From contig CALSQH010000003.1 of the NCBI GenBank assembly GCA_943788445.1, forward strand, positions 620,001-684,000: 64,000 nt of DNA, given 5' to 3'. The stretch is from an uncultured Pseudomonadales bacterium (GTDB lineage: Bacteria; Pseudomonadota; Gammaproteobacteria; Pseudomonadales; Porticoccaceae). The notes under the pieces are model-generated. The model searched no databases. It was given only the letters and a program-made list of their open reading frames with translations, and was not told where the DNA came from. This document shows, piece after piece, positions 7,888-16,229 of this stretch; position 1 is the stretch's first letter; each line of letters opens with the position of its first letter. Both the position numbers and the translations under genes were made by a program.

Positions 7888-9552
7888 ATGGCACAATACG
7901 TATACACAATGAATCGGGTGAGCAAAATTGTTCCCCCAAAACGCGAAATCCTTAAAGATATTTCTCTGTCTTTCTTCCCCGGTGCAAAAATTGGCGTGCT
8001 CGGCCTTAACGGCTCGGGTAAGTCGACGCTGCTGAAAATTATGGCTGGACTGGATACTGATATTCAAGGTGAAGCGCGCCCTATGCCGGACCTCAATGTC
8101 GGCTATCTGGCACAGGAACCTCAGCTTGATCCGAATAAGGATGTCCGCGGTAATGTTGAAGACGGTGTTCGCGAAGCGGTTGATGCTCTGAAAGGACTGG
8201 AACAGGTTTATCTCGATTACGCCGAACCCGATGCCGACTTCGATGCGCTGGCCAAGCGCCAGGGTGATCTGGAGTCGATTATTGAGGCCTGGGATGCCCA
8301 TAATCTCGATCACGCTCTGGATGTAGCCGCCGATGCCCTGCGCCTGCCGCCATGGGATGCAGATGTCACCTCATTGTCCGGTGGTGAACGCCGTCGTGTT
8401 GCTCTCTGTCGACTGCTGCTCTCACGTCCAGATATGCTGCTGCTCGATGAGCCGACTAACCACTTGGATGCAGAATCAGTTTTTTGGCTGGAGAAATTTC
8501 TCGAAGAATTTTCCGGCACTGTGGTTGCAGTAACTCACGATCGTTACTTCTTAGATAACGTCGCTGGCTGGATTCTTGAATTGGATAGAGGCCATGGTAT
8601 TCCCTACGAGGGCAACTATTCCACCTGGCTTGAAGGTAAAGAGCGCCGCCTTAGAACCGAGTCGAAGCAAGAGGCCACGCGACAGCGCGCCCTTAAGCAA
8701 GAACTTGAGTGGGTGCGTCAAAACACTAAGGGACGTCAGGCAAAAAGCAAAGCGCGTCTGGCGCGTTTCGATGAGTTGAATTCCCAAGAGTTTCAGGCTC
8801 GAAATGAAACCAATGAGATCTATATCGCACCCGGCGAGCGTCTGGGCGATAAGGTTATTGTGCTGGATAATGTCTGCAAGGGCTTTGGTGATCAGGTACT
8901 TATCGACAACTTCTCAGTCTCGATTCCCAAAGGTTCTGTTGTAGGTATTATCGGCGGAAACGGTGCAGGTAAATCAACACTTTTCCGCATGATTGCCGGA
9001 ACTGAACAGCCGGATAGCGGTACCGTTACTCTCGGCGAGACGGTTAAGGTTGCCTATGTCGAGCAAAGCCGCGACTCTCTGAACGATAATCACAATGTCT
9101 GGGAAGCCATTTCCGGCGGCCACGATATACTCAAAATCGGCAACTACGAAGTTTCATCTCGGGCCTATGCCGGACGCTTTAACTTCAGGGGTTCTGACCA
9201 GCAAAAACGTGTTGGTGAGCTATCGGGTGGTGAGCGCGGCCGCTTGCATTTGGCTAACACCTTAAAGCAAGGCGCCAATGTACTGCTGCTCGATGAACCC
9301 TCAAACGATTTGGATATTGAAACGCTACGTGCCCTTGAGGAAGCCGTGTTGTCTTTCCCTGGCTGTGTTCTGGTTATCTCTCACGATCGCTGGTTCCTCG
9401 ACAGAATTGCCACCCATATTTTGGCCTATGAAGGCGACAGTGAAATTCAGTTCTTTGAAGGCGGCTATAGCGAATACCATGAAGACTTTATTCGTCGTAA
9501 AGGTACCGATTCGCAGCCAACCCGCGTTAAATACAAGCGCCTAAAGGCTTAA
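7888..9552 (+). CDS. ettA: Energy-dependent translational throttle protein EttA (ABC-F)
   Basis: The 554-residue protein has two ATP-binding cassettes and no membrane segments. Cassette 1 has GLNGSGKST, LSGGERRRV and LLLDEPTNHLD; cassette 2 has GGNGAGKST, LSGGERGRL and LLLDEPSNDLD. The linker between them is Arg/Lys-rich. The start MAQYVYTMNRVSK and the length are typical of EttA. In E. coli EttA binds the ribosomal E site and gates entry into elongation according to the ATP/ADP ratio. The gene stands in a 129-nt gap after chrR and is followed 35 nt later by a thioesterase gene on the same strand. Confidence 0.94.
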   Translation: MAQYVYTMNRVSKIVPPKREILKDISLSFFPGAKIGVLGLNGSGKSTLLKIMAGLDTDIQGEARPMPDLNVGYLAQEPQLDPNKDVRGNVEDGVREAVDALKGLEQVYLDYAEPDADFDALAKRQGDLESIIEAWDAHNLDHALDVAADALRLPPWDADVTSLSGGERRRVALCRLLLSRPDMLLLDEPTNHLDAESVFWLEKFLEEFSGTVVAVTHDRYFLDNVAGWILELDRGHGIPYEGNYSTWLEGKERRLRTESKQEATRQRALKQELEWVRQNTKGRQAKSKARLARFDELNSQEFQARNETNEIYIAPGERLGDKVIVLDNVCKGFGDQVLIDNFSVSIPKGSVVGIIGGNGAGKSTLFRMIAGTEQPDSGTVTLGETVKVAYVEQSRDSLNDNHNVWEAISGGHDILKIGNYEVSSRAYAGRFNFRGSDQQKRVGELSGGERGRLHLANTLKQGANVLLLDEPSNDLDIETLRALEEAVLSFPGCVLVISHDRWFLDRIATHILAYEGDSEIQFFEGGYSEYHEDFIRRKGTDSQPTRVKYKRLKA

Positions 9553-9587
9553 TATAACCAAGAGCTTCAAATGACTAAGGTTTTAAA

Positions 9588-10016
9588 ATGAGTAGCATTT
9601 GGCACGTCCGTCCAGATATTGATGCGATTAACAATGGCATTAATAAAGGGACCATCTGCGAACTTTTGGATATTAGAGTTACCGAAGTGGGTGATGATTT
9701 TATTAAGGGTACTATGCCCGCAGATGCACGAACCTTTCAGCCCTTTGGCGTGGTTCACGGCGGTGCCAATGTTGTCTTGGCAGAGAGCCTTGGCAGTATT
9801 GCTGGGGCTCATGTTATTGATTTAGCGATGAGCAAATGTCTTGGCCAAGAAGTTGGCGCGACCCATCTTCGCCCAGTGTCATCTGGCCTAGTGACAGGAA
9901 CAGCCAAGCCCATTCATCTGGGTCGGCGCTCTCATGTTTGGGAAATTCGTCTTGAGGATGATCGGGGAAAATTAACCTGTATATCCAAGCTGACGCTGGC
10001 GATTCTTCCCCTTTAA
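9588..10016 (+). CDS. PaaI/MenI-type hotdog-fold acyl-CoA thioesterase
   Basis: The 142-residue single hotdog domain has VVHGGANVVLAES (about 52-64), holding the family HGG turn and the Glu that activates water in the 4HBT-II branch. Such proteins hydrolyse aroyl- or acyl-CoA thioesters (EntH/YbdB and MenI are relatives). The real substrate is not evident, and no menaquinone, enterobactin or phenylacetate genes are nearby. An AAGG ribosome site lies 8 nt before the start. It converges on the SPOR lipoprotein gene with a 24-nt gap and no clear terminator. Confidence 0.8.
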   Translation: MSSIWHVRPDIDAINNGINKGTICELLDIRVTEVGDDFIKGTMPADARTFQPFGVVHGGANVVLAESLGSIAGAHVIDLAMSKCLGQEVGATHLRPVSSGLVTGTAKPIHLGRRSHVWEIRLEDDRGKLTCISKLTLAILPL

Positions 10017-10040
10017 GCAGGCTCTTTTAGGTCTTCTTTA

Positions 10041-10610
10041 TTAAAAACCATCACGCATAGATTTTATTGTGCGAATCCAATACTCAAGCTGCGGATTTAA
10101 ATCGACTAGGCGTTCGGCACTGGCTTGTGCCTGCGCTCGGGTTTGATACTGTCCGTAAACAATAACAAACCTGTATTGGTCTTCGGCAATAATATCCCGC
10201 ACTCTCAACTGACCCTGAGTAATGTTTATTTTATCTGCCGATCGCTCAGCCATAGCCTGATCTAGATATGCCCCCAACTGCACCGTGTAACCCTCAGCAC
10301 TTATATCAAAGGTTTTCTCGGCTGGGTGCTCAACGGAGTCTTTCTCTGAGGTCTGGGTTTTAGGGTTGTCTTTTGGCGTATCGACCAGAGTATTATCTGA
10401 TTCAGGCTGCGGTTTTTCCTCTTCAACGACCGGCTCACCGTTTATCATTAGTCTTTCAGTACATTTCCACTGATCATCTGAATGAACATCCCCTTCACAG
10501 TACCAGCCCAGATACTCTTTTCCAGAAGCAGTACCGGAGGTCACATCAAAGGTTGTGCAGGCGCTAAGAAAAAGTGTAACGATGAAAAACGATAGAATTT
10601 TTTTGCTCAT
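10041..10610 (-). CDS. SPOR domain lipoprotein
   Basis: The 189-residue protein starts with a lipoprotein signal ending in the lipobox LSAC (Cys17). A low-complexity Pro/Glu/Lys linker (about 60-95) leads to a C-terminal SPOR domain (about 107-180, starting GYTVQLGAYLD). SPOR domains bind glycan strands lacking stem peptides at the division septum, so a cell-envelope or division role is likely. The residue after Cys is Thr, which predicts outer-membrane sorting. The DUF4404 gene lies 39 nt upstream on the same strand and may be cotranscribed. It resembles no named protein closely enough to give a symbol. Confidence 0.8.
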   Translation of the reverse strand: MSKKILSFFIVTLFLSACTTFDVTSGTASGKEYLGWYCEGDVHSDDQWKCTERLMINGEPVVEEEKPQPESDNTLVDTPKDNPKTQTSEKDSVEHPAEKTFDISAEGYTVQLGAYLDQAMAERSADKINITQGQLRVRDIIAEDQYRFVIVYGQYQTRAQAQASAERLVDLNPQLEYWIRTIKSMRDGF

Positions 10611-10649
10611 ATTTTTCCACTTTGCGTTTATTTTTTAACCACAACCAGA

Positions 10650-10931
10650 TCAAATCCCCATCCGCGATAGGATATCTAATATTTGTCGCATCGTAAAAGC
10701 CAACTTGGGATATTCTGCTTCGTACGCCGAACTTTTTTCCTCAAGTATTTCACGAAGTCGATGCTCTGCCGGCACTTTAGTGTCGCCAAGATGCAATACA
10801 CCAACCACCATCTTGTTCAAGACATCCCTCTCTTCAGCGGTAATTGTCGACGCACTCTGAAGCTCTACATGCAGATTTTCTAACCTCGCTTTCAATTCTT
10901 CTCGGTCGTTTGCATCATCACTTTTACTCAT
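10650..10931 (-). CDS. DUF4404 family small protein
   Basis: This 93-residue soluble protein is highly charged and helical. A first helix (ELKARLENLHVELQ) and a C-terminal EYPKLAFTMRQILDILSRMGI-like helix match the pattern of the uncharacterised DUF4404 family. No catalytic residues or export signal are visible. It precedes the SPOR lipoprotein gene on the same strand and is divergent from amtB, sharing the 257-nt gap that holds the sigma-54 promoter. Function unknown. Confidence 0.72.
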   Translation of the reverse strand: MSKSDDANDREELKARLENLHVELQSASTITAEERDVLNKMVVGVLHLGDTKVPAEHRLREILEEKSSAYEAEYPKLAFTMRQILDILSRMGI

Positions 10932-11021
10932 ACCATTATCTCCAATATCCTCAATTTCGCTTTAAATCCATTTTCAACAATCTTCCTACAGAGTATAGAC
11001 TGATTAAAACCCCTCCCCACC

Positions 11022-11038
11022 TGCATCACTTTAGTGCG
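11022..11038. promoter_or_regulatory. NtrC-like binding site upstream of the amtB promoter
   Basis: TGCATCACTTTAGTGCG matches the NtrC consensus TGCACY-N5-RGTGCA at 15 of 17 positions counting the free ones. It ends 14 nt before the -24 element of the sigma-54 promoter, closer than typical enhancer sites. Confidence 0.45.
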
Positions 11039-11052
11039 CAAATAGCCTCCAG

Positions 11053-11068
11053 TGGCACAAATATTGCT
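11053..11068 (+). promoter_or_regulatory. Sigma-54 (RpoN) promoter of amtB
   Basis: TGGCAC-N5-TTGCT is a perfect match to the -24/-12 consensus. Transcription would begin near 11079 and give a leader of about 110 nt before the amtB ATG at 11189. This is the expected promoter class for a nitrogen-regulated ammonium channel. Confidence 0.85.
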
Positions 11069-11114
11069 TTATATTGTGCAGAAACAGGCTATTACCGCCT
11101 AAAGGGCTGATTTA

Positions 11115-11131
11115 AGCACAGTGATAGTGCA
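11115..11131. promoter_or_regulatory. Second NtrC-like palindrome, in the amtB leader
   Basis: AGCACAGTGATAGTGCA matches the same consensus at 15 of 17 positions but lies downstream of the predicted transcription start. It might be a repressing or auxiliary site, or chance. Confidence 0.35.
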
Positions 11132-11188
11132 CTTATAGAAACAAACACACATTCAAGGCACCTTTTTGGTGCCGAATAGGGGAAATTT

Positions 11189-12499
11189 ATGTTGTCTCGC
11201 TTTAAAACTATCGCCGTTAAAACACTTGCGGTTCTTTTTGCCACACTACCAACACAGGCATTTGCCGATGATCTAAATGGTGCTAACACCGCCTGGATCC
11301 TTACCGCAACCGCACTTGTTTTATTTATGACCATACCCGGTCTATCTCTTTTCTACGGCGGTTTAGTACGCTCCAAAAATGTACTTTCAGTTTTAATGCA
11401 ATGTTTTGCAATTACCTGTCTAGCATCAATCATTTGGTTCGCTGTAGGTTACAGCATGGCCTTTGGTGACGGCGGAGCGGCAAACTGGTTTGTCGGTGGA
11501 CTGGATAATGTATTCCTCGCCAATGTACTTGAAGAATCTATGGCTGGCGATATTCCCGAATCAGTATTCGCTATGTTCCAGATGACCTTCGCGATTATCA
11601 CACCCGCACTGATTGTCGGCGCCTTCGCCGAGCGTATGCGCTTTAGCTCAATGCTGCTGTTTAGTGGCCTTTGGTTAGTTGCCGTCTATGCGCCAATTAC
11701 TCACTGGGTATGGGGCGGCGGCTGGCTTGCCGAGATGGGTCTATTGGATTTTGCTGGTGGTACTGTTGTGCATATCACTGCTGGTGTTGGCGCTTTAGTT
11801 GCCGCACTGGTACTGGGCAATCGCAAAGGCTTTCCTCAGCAGGCAATGCCTCCACACAACCTAACAATGACTGTGACTGGCGCTGGTATGCTCTGGATTG
11901 GCTGGTTTGGCTTTAACGCTGGTTCAGCGTTGGCTGCTAACGGCGATGCCGGTATGGCCATGCTGGTTACTCATATCTCTGCCGCAGCCGGTTCACTGGC
12001 GTGGATGACGATGGAATGGGTTAAGCACGGTAAGCCTTCTGTACTGGGTATTGTTACCGGTATGGTTGCTGGACTGGGTACTATTACCCCAGCCTCTGGC
12101 TTTGTTGGCCCCGGCGGTGCACTGGTCATCGGCTTCAGCGCCGGCATTATCTGTTACTACGCGACTCAGGCCATCAAGCAGCGCTGGAAAATTGATGATT
12201 CTCTAGACGTTTTCCCAGTTCACGGAGTTGGCGGCATACTGGGTACGTTCTACGCAGGTATTTTTGCCTCTGATGCACTGGGTGTATTCAGCGGCCAAGG
12301 TTACAACGAAGGCATGAATATGGCTTCACAGGTTCAGGTTCAAATTGTGGGTATTGTCGCTACGTTCGTCTACACAGGTATAGTGACATATATATTACTC
12401 AAATTGGTTGATAGCATGTTAGGATTGCGCATCACTGAAGAAGACGAAACAAAAGGTCTTGATCTCGCAGAACACGATGAGAGGGGGTATGACCTATAA
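11189..12499 (+). CDS. amtB: Ammonium transporter AmtB
   Basis: The 436-residue protein starts with a cleavable-looking signal (ends near AFADD, residue 27), as in other proteobacterial AmtB, followed by 11 membrane segments. Hallmarks include LSLFYGGLVRSKNVLSV, the pore-region AGGTVVHI segment and FPVHGVGGILG. The cytosolic tail GLDLAEHDERGYDL is the segment that docks the PII protein GlnK. AmtB conducts ammonia into the cell under nitrogen limitation. It is led by a sigma-54 promoter and a GGGG ribosome site. Unlike the usual glnK-amtB pair, no glnK is adjacent. Confidence 0.95.
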   Translation: MLSRFKTIAVKTLAVLFATLPTQAFADDLNGANTAWILTATALVLFMTIPGLSLFYGGLVRSKNVLSVLMQCFAITCLASIIWFAVGYSMAFGDGGAANWFVGGLDNVFLANVLEESMAGDIPESVFAMFQMTFAIITPALIVGAFAERMRFSSMLLFSGLWLVAVYAPITHWVWGGGWLAEMGLLDFAGGTVVHITAGVGALVAALVLGNRKGFPQQAMPPHNLTMTVTGAGMLWIGWFGFNAGSALAANGDAGMAMLVTHISAAAGSLAWMTMEWVKHGKPSVLGIVTGMVAGLGTITPASGFVGPGGALVIGFSAGIICYYATQAIKQRWKIDDSLDVFPVHGVGGILGTFYAGIFASDALGVFSGQGYNEGMNMASQVQVQIVGIVATFVYTGIVTYILLKLVDSMLGLRITEEDETKGLDLAEHDERGYDL

Positions 12500-12610
12500 T
12501 AATAAAAAAATATAGGGGATAACCAAAAATAGCCCGAACACCACCGCCGAACTTTTTATAAGTTTTTAAAAATAGTAAAGTATTGGCGGGGTGAACCAAA
12601 GGGGCGTTAG

Positions 12611-12640
12611 GCCGCTGATTTTATCAGCGGCTTTTTTATT
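12611..12640 (+). terminator. Intrinsic terminator after amtB
   Basis: GCCGCTGA-TTTTA-TCAGCGGC is an 8-bp perfect stem followed by TTTTTT. It lies 111 nt after the amtB stop and 56 nt before the RIO kinase start. The preceding segment also holds CACCACCGCC and GGCGGGGTG, which could pair over a long loop. Confidence 0.88.
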
Positions 12641-12695
12641 GGTGATGATTTTTATTGGCAGTGATTAAAATTGACTAATAAGGTATATAGGTAAC

Positions 12696-13544
12696 ATGAA
12701 AATCCCAAAACGAATCCAGCCGTTAATTGACGACGGTGTGGTGGATGAAGTTATTCGCCCGCTGATGAGCGGGAAAGAAGCTGCTGTCTATGTGGTTCGT
12801 TGCGGTTCGGAGATTCGCTGCGCCAAGGTTTATAAAGAGGCCAGAAAACGCAGTTTTAAACAGACCGTTACCTACCAAGAAGGCCGTAAAGTCCGCAACA
12901 GCCGTCGCCAGCGCGCGATGGAAAAGGGCTCAAGATTTGGTCGCAAGCAGCAGGAAGAAACCTGGCAAAATGCCGAAGTGGATGCGCTGTATCGTCTAGC
13001 TGATGCTGGCGTTAGAGTACCGACACCTTACGGTTGTTTTGATGGAGTGCTGCTAATGGAGCTAGTTACCGATGATGACGGCAATGTAGCCCCAAGACTG
13101 AATGATGTCGCTATGTCTGAAGAACAGGCCACAGAAGACCATTACGTGGTTATGCAGTATGTCTTAAGAATGCTCTGCGCTGGATTGGTGCACGGTGATC
13201 TTTCAGAGTTTAATGTTTTGGTCGATGATTACGGCCCAGTGATTATTGACCTGCCGCAAGCGGTTGATGCCGCGGCCAATAACAATGCCGAAAAAATGTT
13301 CGCCCGCGACGTCAACAATATGACCGCATACTACGGCCAGTTCGCACCCGAATTACTCGAGACTCAATATGCCAAAGAAATTTGGGCGCTATTTGAAGAC
13401 GGAAAATTAAACCCGGATACAGAATTGACTGGCTGGTTTGCCGATGAGACAGAATTGGCAGATGTAGACACTGTGCTAGAAGAAATTAAAGCCGCATTTG
13501 CTGAAGAACAGGATCGTTTGGAGCGTACGTATTCGCGAGGCTGA
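12696..13544 (+). CDS. RIO-type serine/threonine protein kinase
   Basis: The 282-residue RIO1-like kinase has the nucleotide-loop region LMSGKEAAVYVVRC (about 23-36), the lysine in CAKVYKE, the catalytic loop LVHGDLSEFNVLV (about 162-174) and the metal-binding IIDLPQAVD. The Lys/Arg-rich stretch at 49-90 is the flexible insertion of the RIO fold. Bacterial RIO kinases of this type occur in Pseudomonas-like gammaproteobacteria, and their substrates are mostly unknown. The gene is monocistronic between a terminator and the convergent btuF, 15 nt away. AGGTAAC precedes the ATG. Confidence 0.88.
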   Translation: MKIPKRIQPLIDDGVVDEVIRPLMSGKEAAVYVVRCGSEIRCAKVYKEARKRSFKQTVTYQEGRKVRNSRRQRAMEKGSRFGRKQQEETWQNAEVDALYRLADAGVRVPTPYGCFDGVLLMELVTDDDGNVAPRLNDVAMSEEQATEDHYVVMQYVLRMLCAGLVHGDLSEFNVLVDDYGPVIIDLPQAVDAAANNNAEKMFARDVNNMTAYYGQFAPELLETQYAKEIWALFEDGKLNPDTELTGWFADETELADVDTVLEEIKAAFAEEQDRLERTYSRG

Positions 13545-13559
13545 TGAATAAAGCCTAGA

Positions 13560-14447
13560 TTAGAGCTTAGCTCTGGCGCGATCTAGATAACCACACATCA
13601 TTTCAGCACCGTCAAGAATACGTACCGAATGACGCTGCATTAAATCTGCCGGAATTAAATAGACATGGCGGTTGTTGACCGCCGAGATAGCATCCCACTT
13701 CTGCCACCGCTTAAACCATTGAGGCTGTTCTTCTTGACTACCACCGGCAATAATCACCTGGGGGTCAGCTGCAATTACAGATTCGATATTGACATAGGGA
13801 ACCAGCGGAATCGCCTCTAAAAAAATATTCACACCACCGCACAACTCGATCACACTGCTGACCATATGTTTGCCATTTAAAGTAATCAGCGGTTCATCCC
13901 AAATCTGATAAAAGGTTTTGACCAACGACTTTTCGTGATTGGCGGCGCGGAGTTTTTTTAGCCGCAGGCTAAACGCTAAGGCACGTTGCTCTGCCTGCTC
14001 AACCTGTCCGGACAACTGCCCGAAACGCTTAAATAGATTGGGAATCTGATCCATCTGTCGAGTTTCCACAACGAATACTGGAATGCCCAACTTGCGCAGA
14101 GGATTGATCATTTTATCGCCATTGCCTGACTGCCAGGCAATCACTATATCCGGCTTTAAAGAGAGAATTAATTCGTAATTAGCTGCCGCATAATTACTCA
14201 CCCGCAAAATTTCTGTAGCCTCGGGAGGATAGTTACTATACTCATCAGCACCAACTAGCTGCGCACCTGCGCCTATATGGAAAAGTACTTCGGTAATATT
14301 GGGGGCCAAACTGATAATGCGTTTGGCCGGTTGAGCAAGGCGAACTTCTGCACCATTGTCATCGACGACAATTAATTCAGATGCCGTTGTAACCGAACAC
14401 CAAAAAGTCGATAACAGTATAAATACCAGCGCAGTAAAAAATTTCAT
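13560..14447 (-). CDS. btuF: Periplasmic cobalamin-binding protein (BtuF-like)
   Basis: The 295-residue class III solute-binding protein has an N-terminal signal peptide (about 1-22). Its core opens with RIISLAPNITEVLFHIGAGAQLVGADEYSNYP, the standard BtuF/HmuT-type first lobe. It would capture B12 in the periplasm and deliver it to BtuCD. The same fold is used for haem, but cobO, a cobalamin riboswitch and a BtuB-like receptor in the same operon favour B12. It is the last gene of the run, and its ATG shares one base with the btuD stop (TGATG). Confidence 0.85.
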   Translation of the reverse strand: MKFFTALVFILLSTFWCSVTTASELIVVDDNGAEVRLAQPAKRIISLAPNITEVLFHIGAGAQLVGADEYSNYPPEATEILRVSNYAAANYELILSLKPDIVIAWQSGNGDKMINPLRKLGIPVFVVETRQMDQIPNLFKRFGQLSGQVEQAEQRALAFSLRLKKLRAANHEKSLVKTFYQIWDEPLITLNGKHMVSSVIELCGGVNIFLEAIPLVPYVNIESVIAADPQVIIAGGSQEEQPQWFKRWQKWDAISAVNNRHVYLIPADLMQRHSVRILDGAEMMCGYLDRARAKL

Positions 14448-15220
14448 CAGGTAATTACCAGAGGTCTTTGAGTGGCCGGATGTTTAGCAATAATCGACTT
14501 AACGCCAAACACCTTGTCGATTAACTGTTCGGTTAAAACGTCTTCAGGAGAACCCATGGCTTCAATTACGCCGCCATTAAATACCACCAAATTATCAGCA
14601 CAGCGCGAGGCCAAATTTAAATCGTGCACCACCATCACCACACCCACCCCCCGACTGGCCAGATTGCGAACAATATCCAAAGTGAGTTTCTGATGGGAAA
14701 GATCAAAGGCCGAGGTCGGCTCGTCCAATACCAGAAACTGCTCTCCCAATTCACAGGGCTGCCAAATTTGCGCCAGAACTCGAGCCAGCTGAACGCGCTG
14801 CTTTTCGCCACCGGACATCTGGGTATAAAAACGCTTCTGCAGATAGCTCGCATCGACAAGTTCTAATGCCTCGGCAACAATCTGGGCATCCTTGAGACTG
14901 CCGGTTTGATGGGGAATACGCCCCAGACCAACCACTTCATCGGCAGTAAATGGAAAGTTAAGCAATGTATGCTGGGGCAGCACTGCTAACATCTGTGCTT
15001 TTTTCTCCAGACTCCACTGACTTAAGGGTTGCTGATTGAGAGAGACGGAACCCTTGGAAGGCTCCATCTCTCCAGTAATAACTTTAAGCAGGCTGGATTT
15101 TCCCGCTCCATTGGGACCCACTATCGCGGTTACCTTGCCCGCCTCTACTTCAAGGCTGACATTGCGCAGCAAGTCAAAGCCGGAGAGGTGCAGGGAGATA
15201 TTGTCAGCCAACATAGTCAT
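14447..15220 (-). CDS. btuD: B12 ABC transporter ATP-binding protein (BtuD-like)
   Basis: I place the start at the ATG at 15220-15218, five nt after the btuC stop and with AGG nine nt upstream; it gives 257 residues, the usual FecE/BtuD length. A longer in-frame extension to 15277 overlaps btuC and encodes a Cys/Ser-rich tail with no homology look. The protein has Walker A GPNGAGKSS, signature MSGGEKQRVQLARVLA and Walker B FLVLDEPTSAFD. It powers B12 import with BtuC. The Q-loop to signature region resembles haem/B12 transporters, so substrate choice rests on operon context. Confidence 0.87.
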   Translation of the reverse strand: MTMLADNISLHLSGFDLLRNVSLEVEAGKVTAIVGPNGAGKSSLLKVITGEMEPSKGSVSLNQQPLSQWSLEKKAQMLAVLPQHTLLNFPFTADEVVGLGRIPHQTGSLKDAQIVAEALELVDASYLQKRFYTQMSGGEKQRVQLARVLAQIWQPCELGEQFLVLDEPTSAFDLSHQKLTLDIVRNLASRGVGVVMVVHDLNLASRCADNLVVFNGGVIEAMGSPEDVLTEQLIDKVFGVKSIIAKHPATQRPLVIT

Positions 15221-15224
15221 CGAC

Positions 15225-16229
15225 TTATACCTGCTTGCGCTGCTGTAACAGCAGCACGACAAAGAAGGGGGCACCAAGCAAGGCAGTCAGTATGCCGGTG
15301 GGCAGTTCAGCAGGGATCACAACAATACGTGCCAAACTATCCGCAAACACCAACAGCGTGGCTCCGGCCAGCGCCGAGGCGGGAATCAGCCAGCGGTGAT
15401 CTGGGCCAATAGCTAACCGCACTATATGGGGAATAATCAGACCCACAAAGCCAACCAATCCGGCCAGCGCAACACAGACACCCACACCCAGTGCGGTCAA
15501 AATAATTAGCCGGCGTTTAACGGCCTGCACATCGACACCTAGATGGCGCGCTTCTGACTCACCCAGTAGCAGGGCATTTAGCGCGCGACTATCGCGGGGG
15601 AAAAGCGACATCAGCAATAGAGCCACGGAAGCCATAATAGTGACCTTTGTCCAGCTGGCACCACTGAGATTACCCATCTGCCAGAGGCTGATCTGGCGCA
15701 GCATATCGTTATCAGAAAAATAGCTCAGCAGACTGTTTAAGGCACCGGCAATAGCCGCGATAGCAATACCGGCCAGCAACATGGTGGTGACCGATGTGCC
15801 TATTCCTGAGGTCGCCAATCTGTACACCAGCAGTGTGGCGACAAAGCCGCCGACAAAGGCTCCCACAGCCACCAGAGAAAGACCAAGCAGTGCACCGCTC
15901 TGAATAAACCCGCCGGCAGCCACAATCATCAGGCTGGCACCTACAGAGGCGCCACTGGAAACACCTATTAATGAGGGATCAGCCAGGGGGTTGCGAAATA
16001 GGCCCTGCATCACCGCGCCGGTACTTGAGAGCACGGCGCCAACACAGATGGCCAGAAGAATTCTCGGCAGACGAATATCAAACAGAATGGTTTCAGTCTG
16101 CCTGCTGTCAGCAGCAAAAAGATCACTAAAAGAAATAGAAACCGTGCCCACAGTCATGGATAACAGGGATACCACTGGCAATATTATTGCCAGTGCCCAA
16201 ATTAATCCCGATGCAGAAAATCGGCGCAC
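15225..16229 (-). CDS. btuC: B12 ABC transporter permease (BtuC, FecCD family)
   Basis: The 334-residue protein has about 10 membrane segments. It carries the FecCD hallmarks RLPRILLAICVGAVLSSTGAVMQGLFRNPLADPSLIGVSSGA (split here as family landmarks near 52-93) and GFVGLIIPHIVRL near 270. The start codon is GTG, immediately after the cobO stop (TAAGTG). It forms the inner-membrane channel for corrinoids with the ATPase encoded downstream. Family membership is clear; corrinoid rather than siderophore or haem specificity is inferred from neighbours. Confidence 0.88.
   Translation of the reverse strand: MRRFSASGLIWALAIILPVVSLLSMTVGTVSISFSDLFAADSRQTETILFDIRLPRILLAICVGAVLSSTGAVMQGLFRNPLADPSLIGVSSGASVGASLMIVAAGGFIQSGALLGLSLVAVGAFVGGFVATLLVYRLATSGIGTSVTTMLLAGIAIAAIAGALNSLLSYFSDNDMLRQISLWQMGNLSGASWTKVTIMASVALLLMSLFPRDSRALNALLLGESEARHLGVDVQAVKRRLIILTALGVGVCVALAGLVGFVGLIIPHIVRLAIGPDHRWLIPASALAGATLLVFADSLARIVVIPAELPTGILTALLGAPFFVVLLLQQRKQV

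Noticed and set aside
10844..11110. 88-residue open frame over the sigma-54 promoter
   Set aside because: It spans the DUF4404 start and the promoter, and has no recognisable domain or ribosome site.
14447..15277. Longer start for btuD
   Set aside because: The extension overlaps btuC, encodes an atypical Cys/Ser tail and has no better ribosome site than the ATG at 15220.
15225..16229. Haem or siderophore importer instead of B12
   Set aside because: The fold families overlap, but the cobalamin riboswitch, cobO and BtuB-like receptor in the same operon make B12 much more likely.
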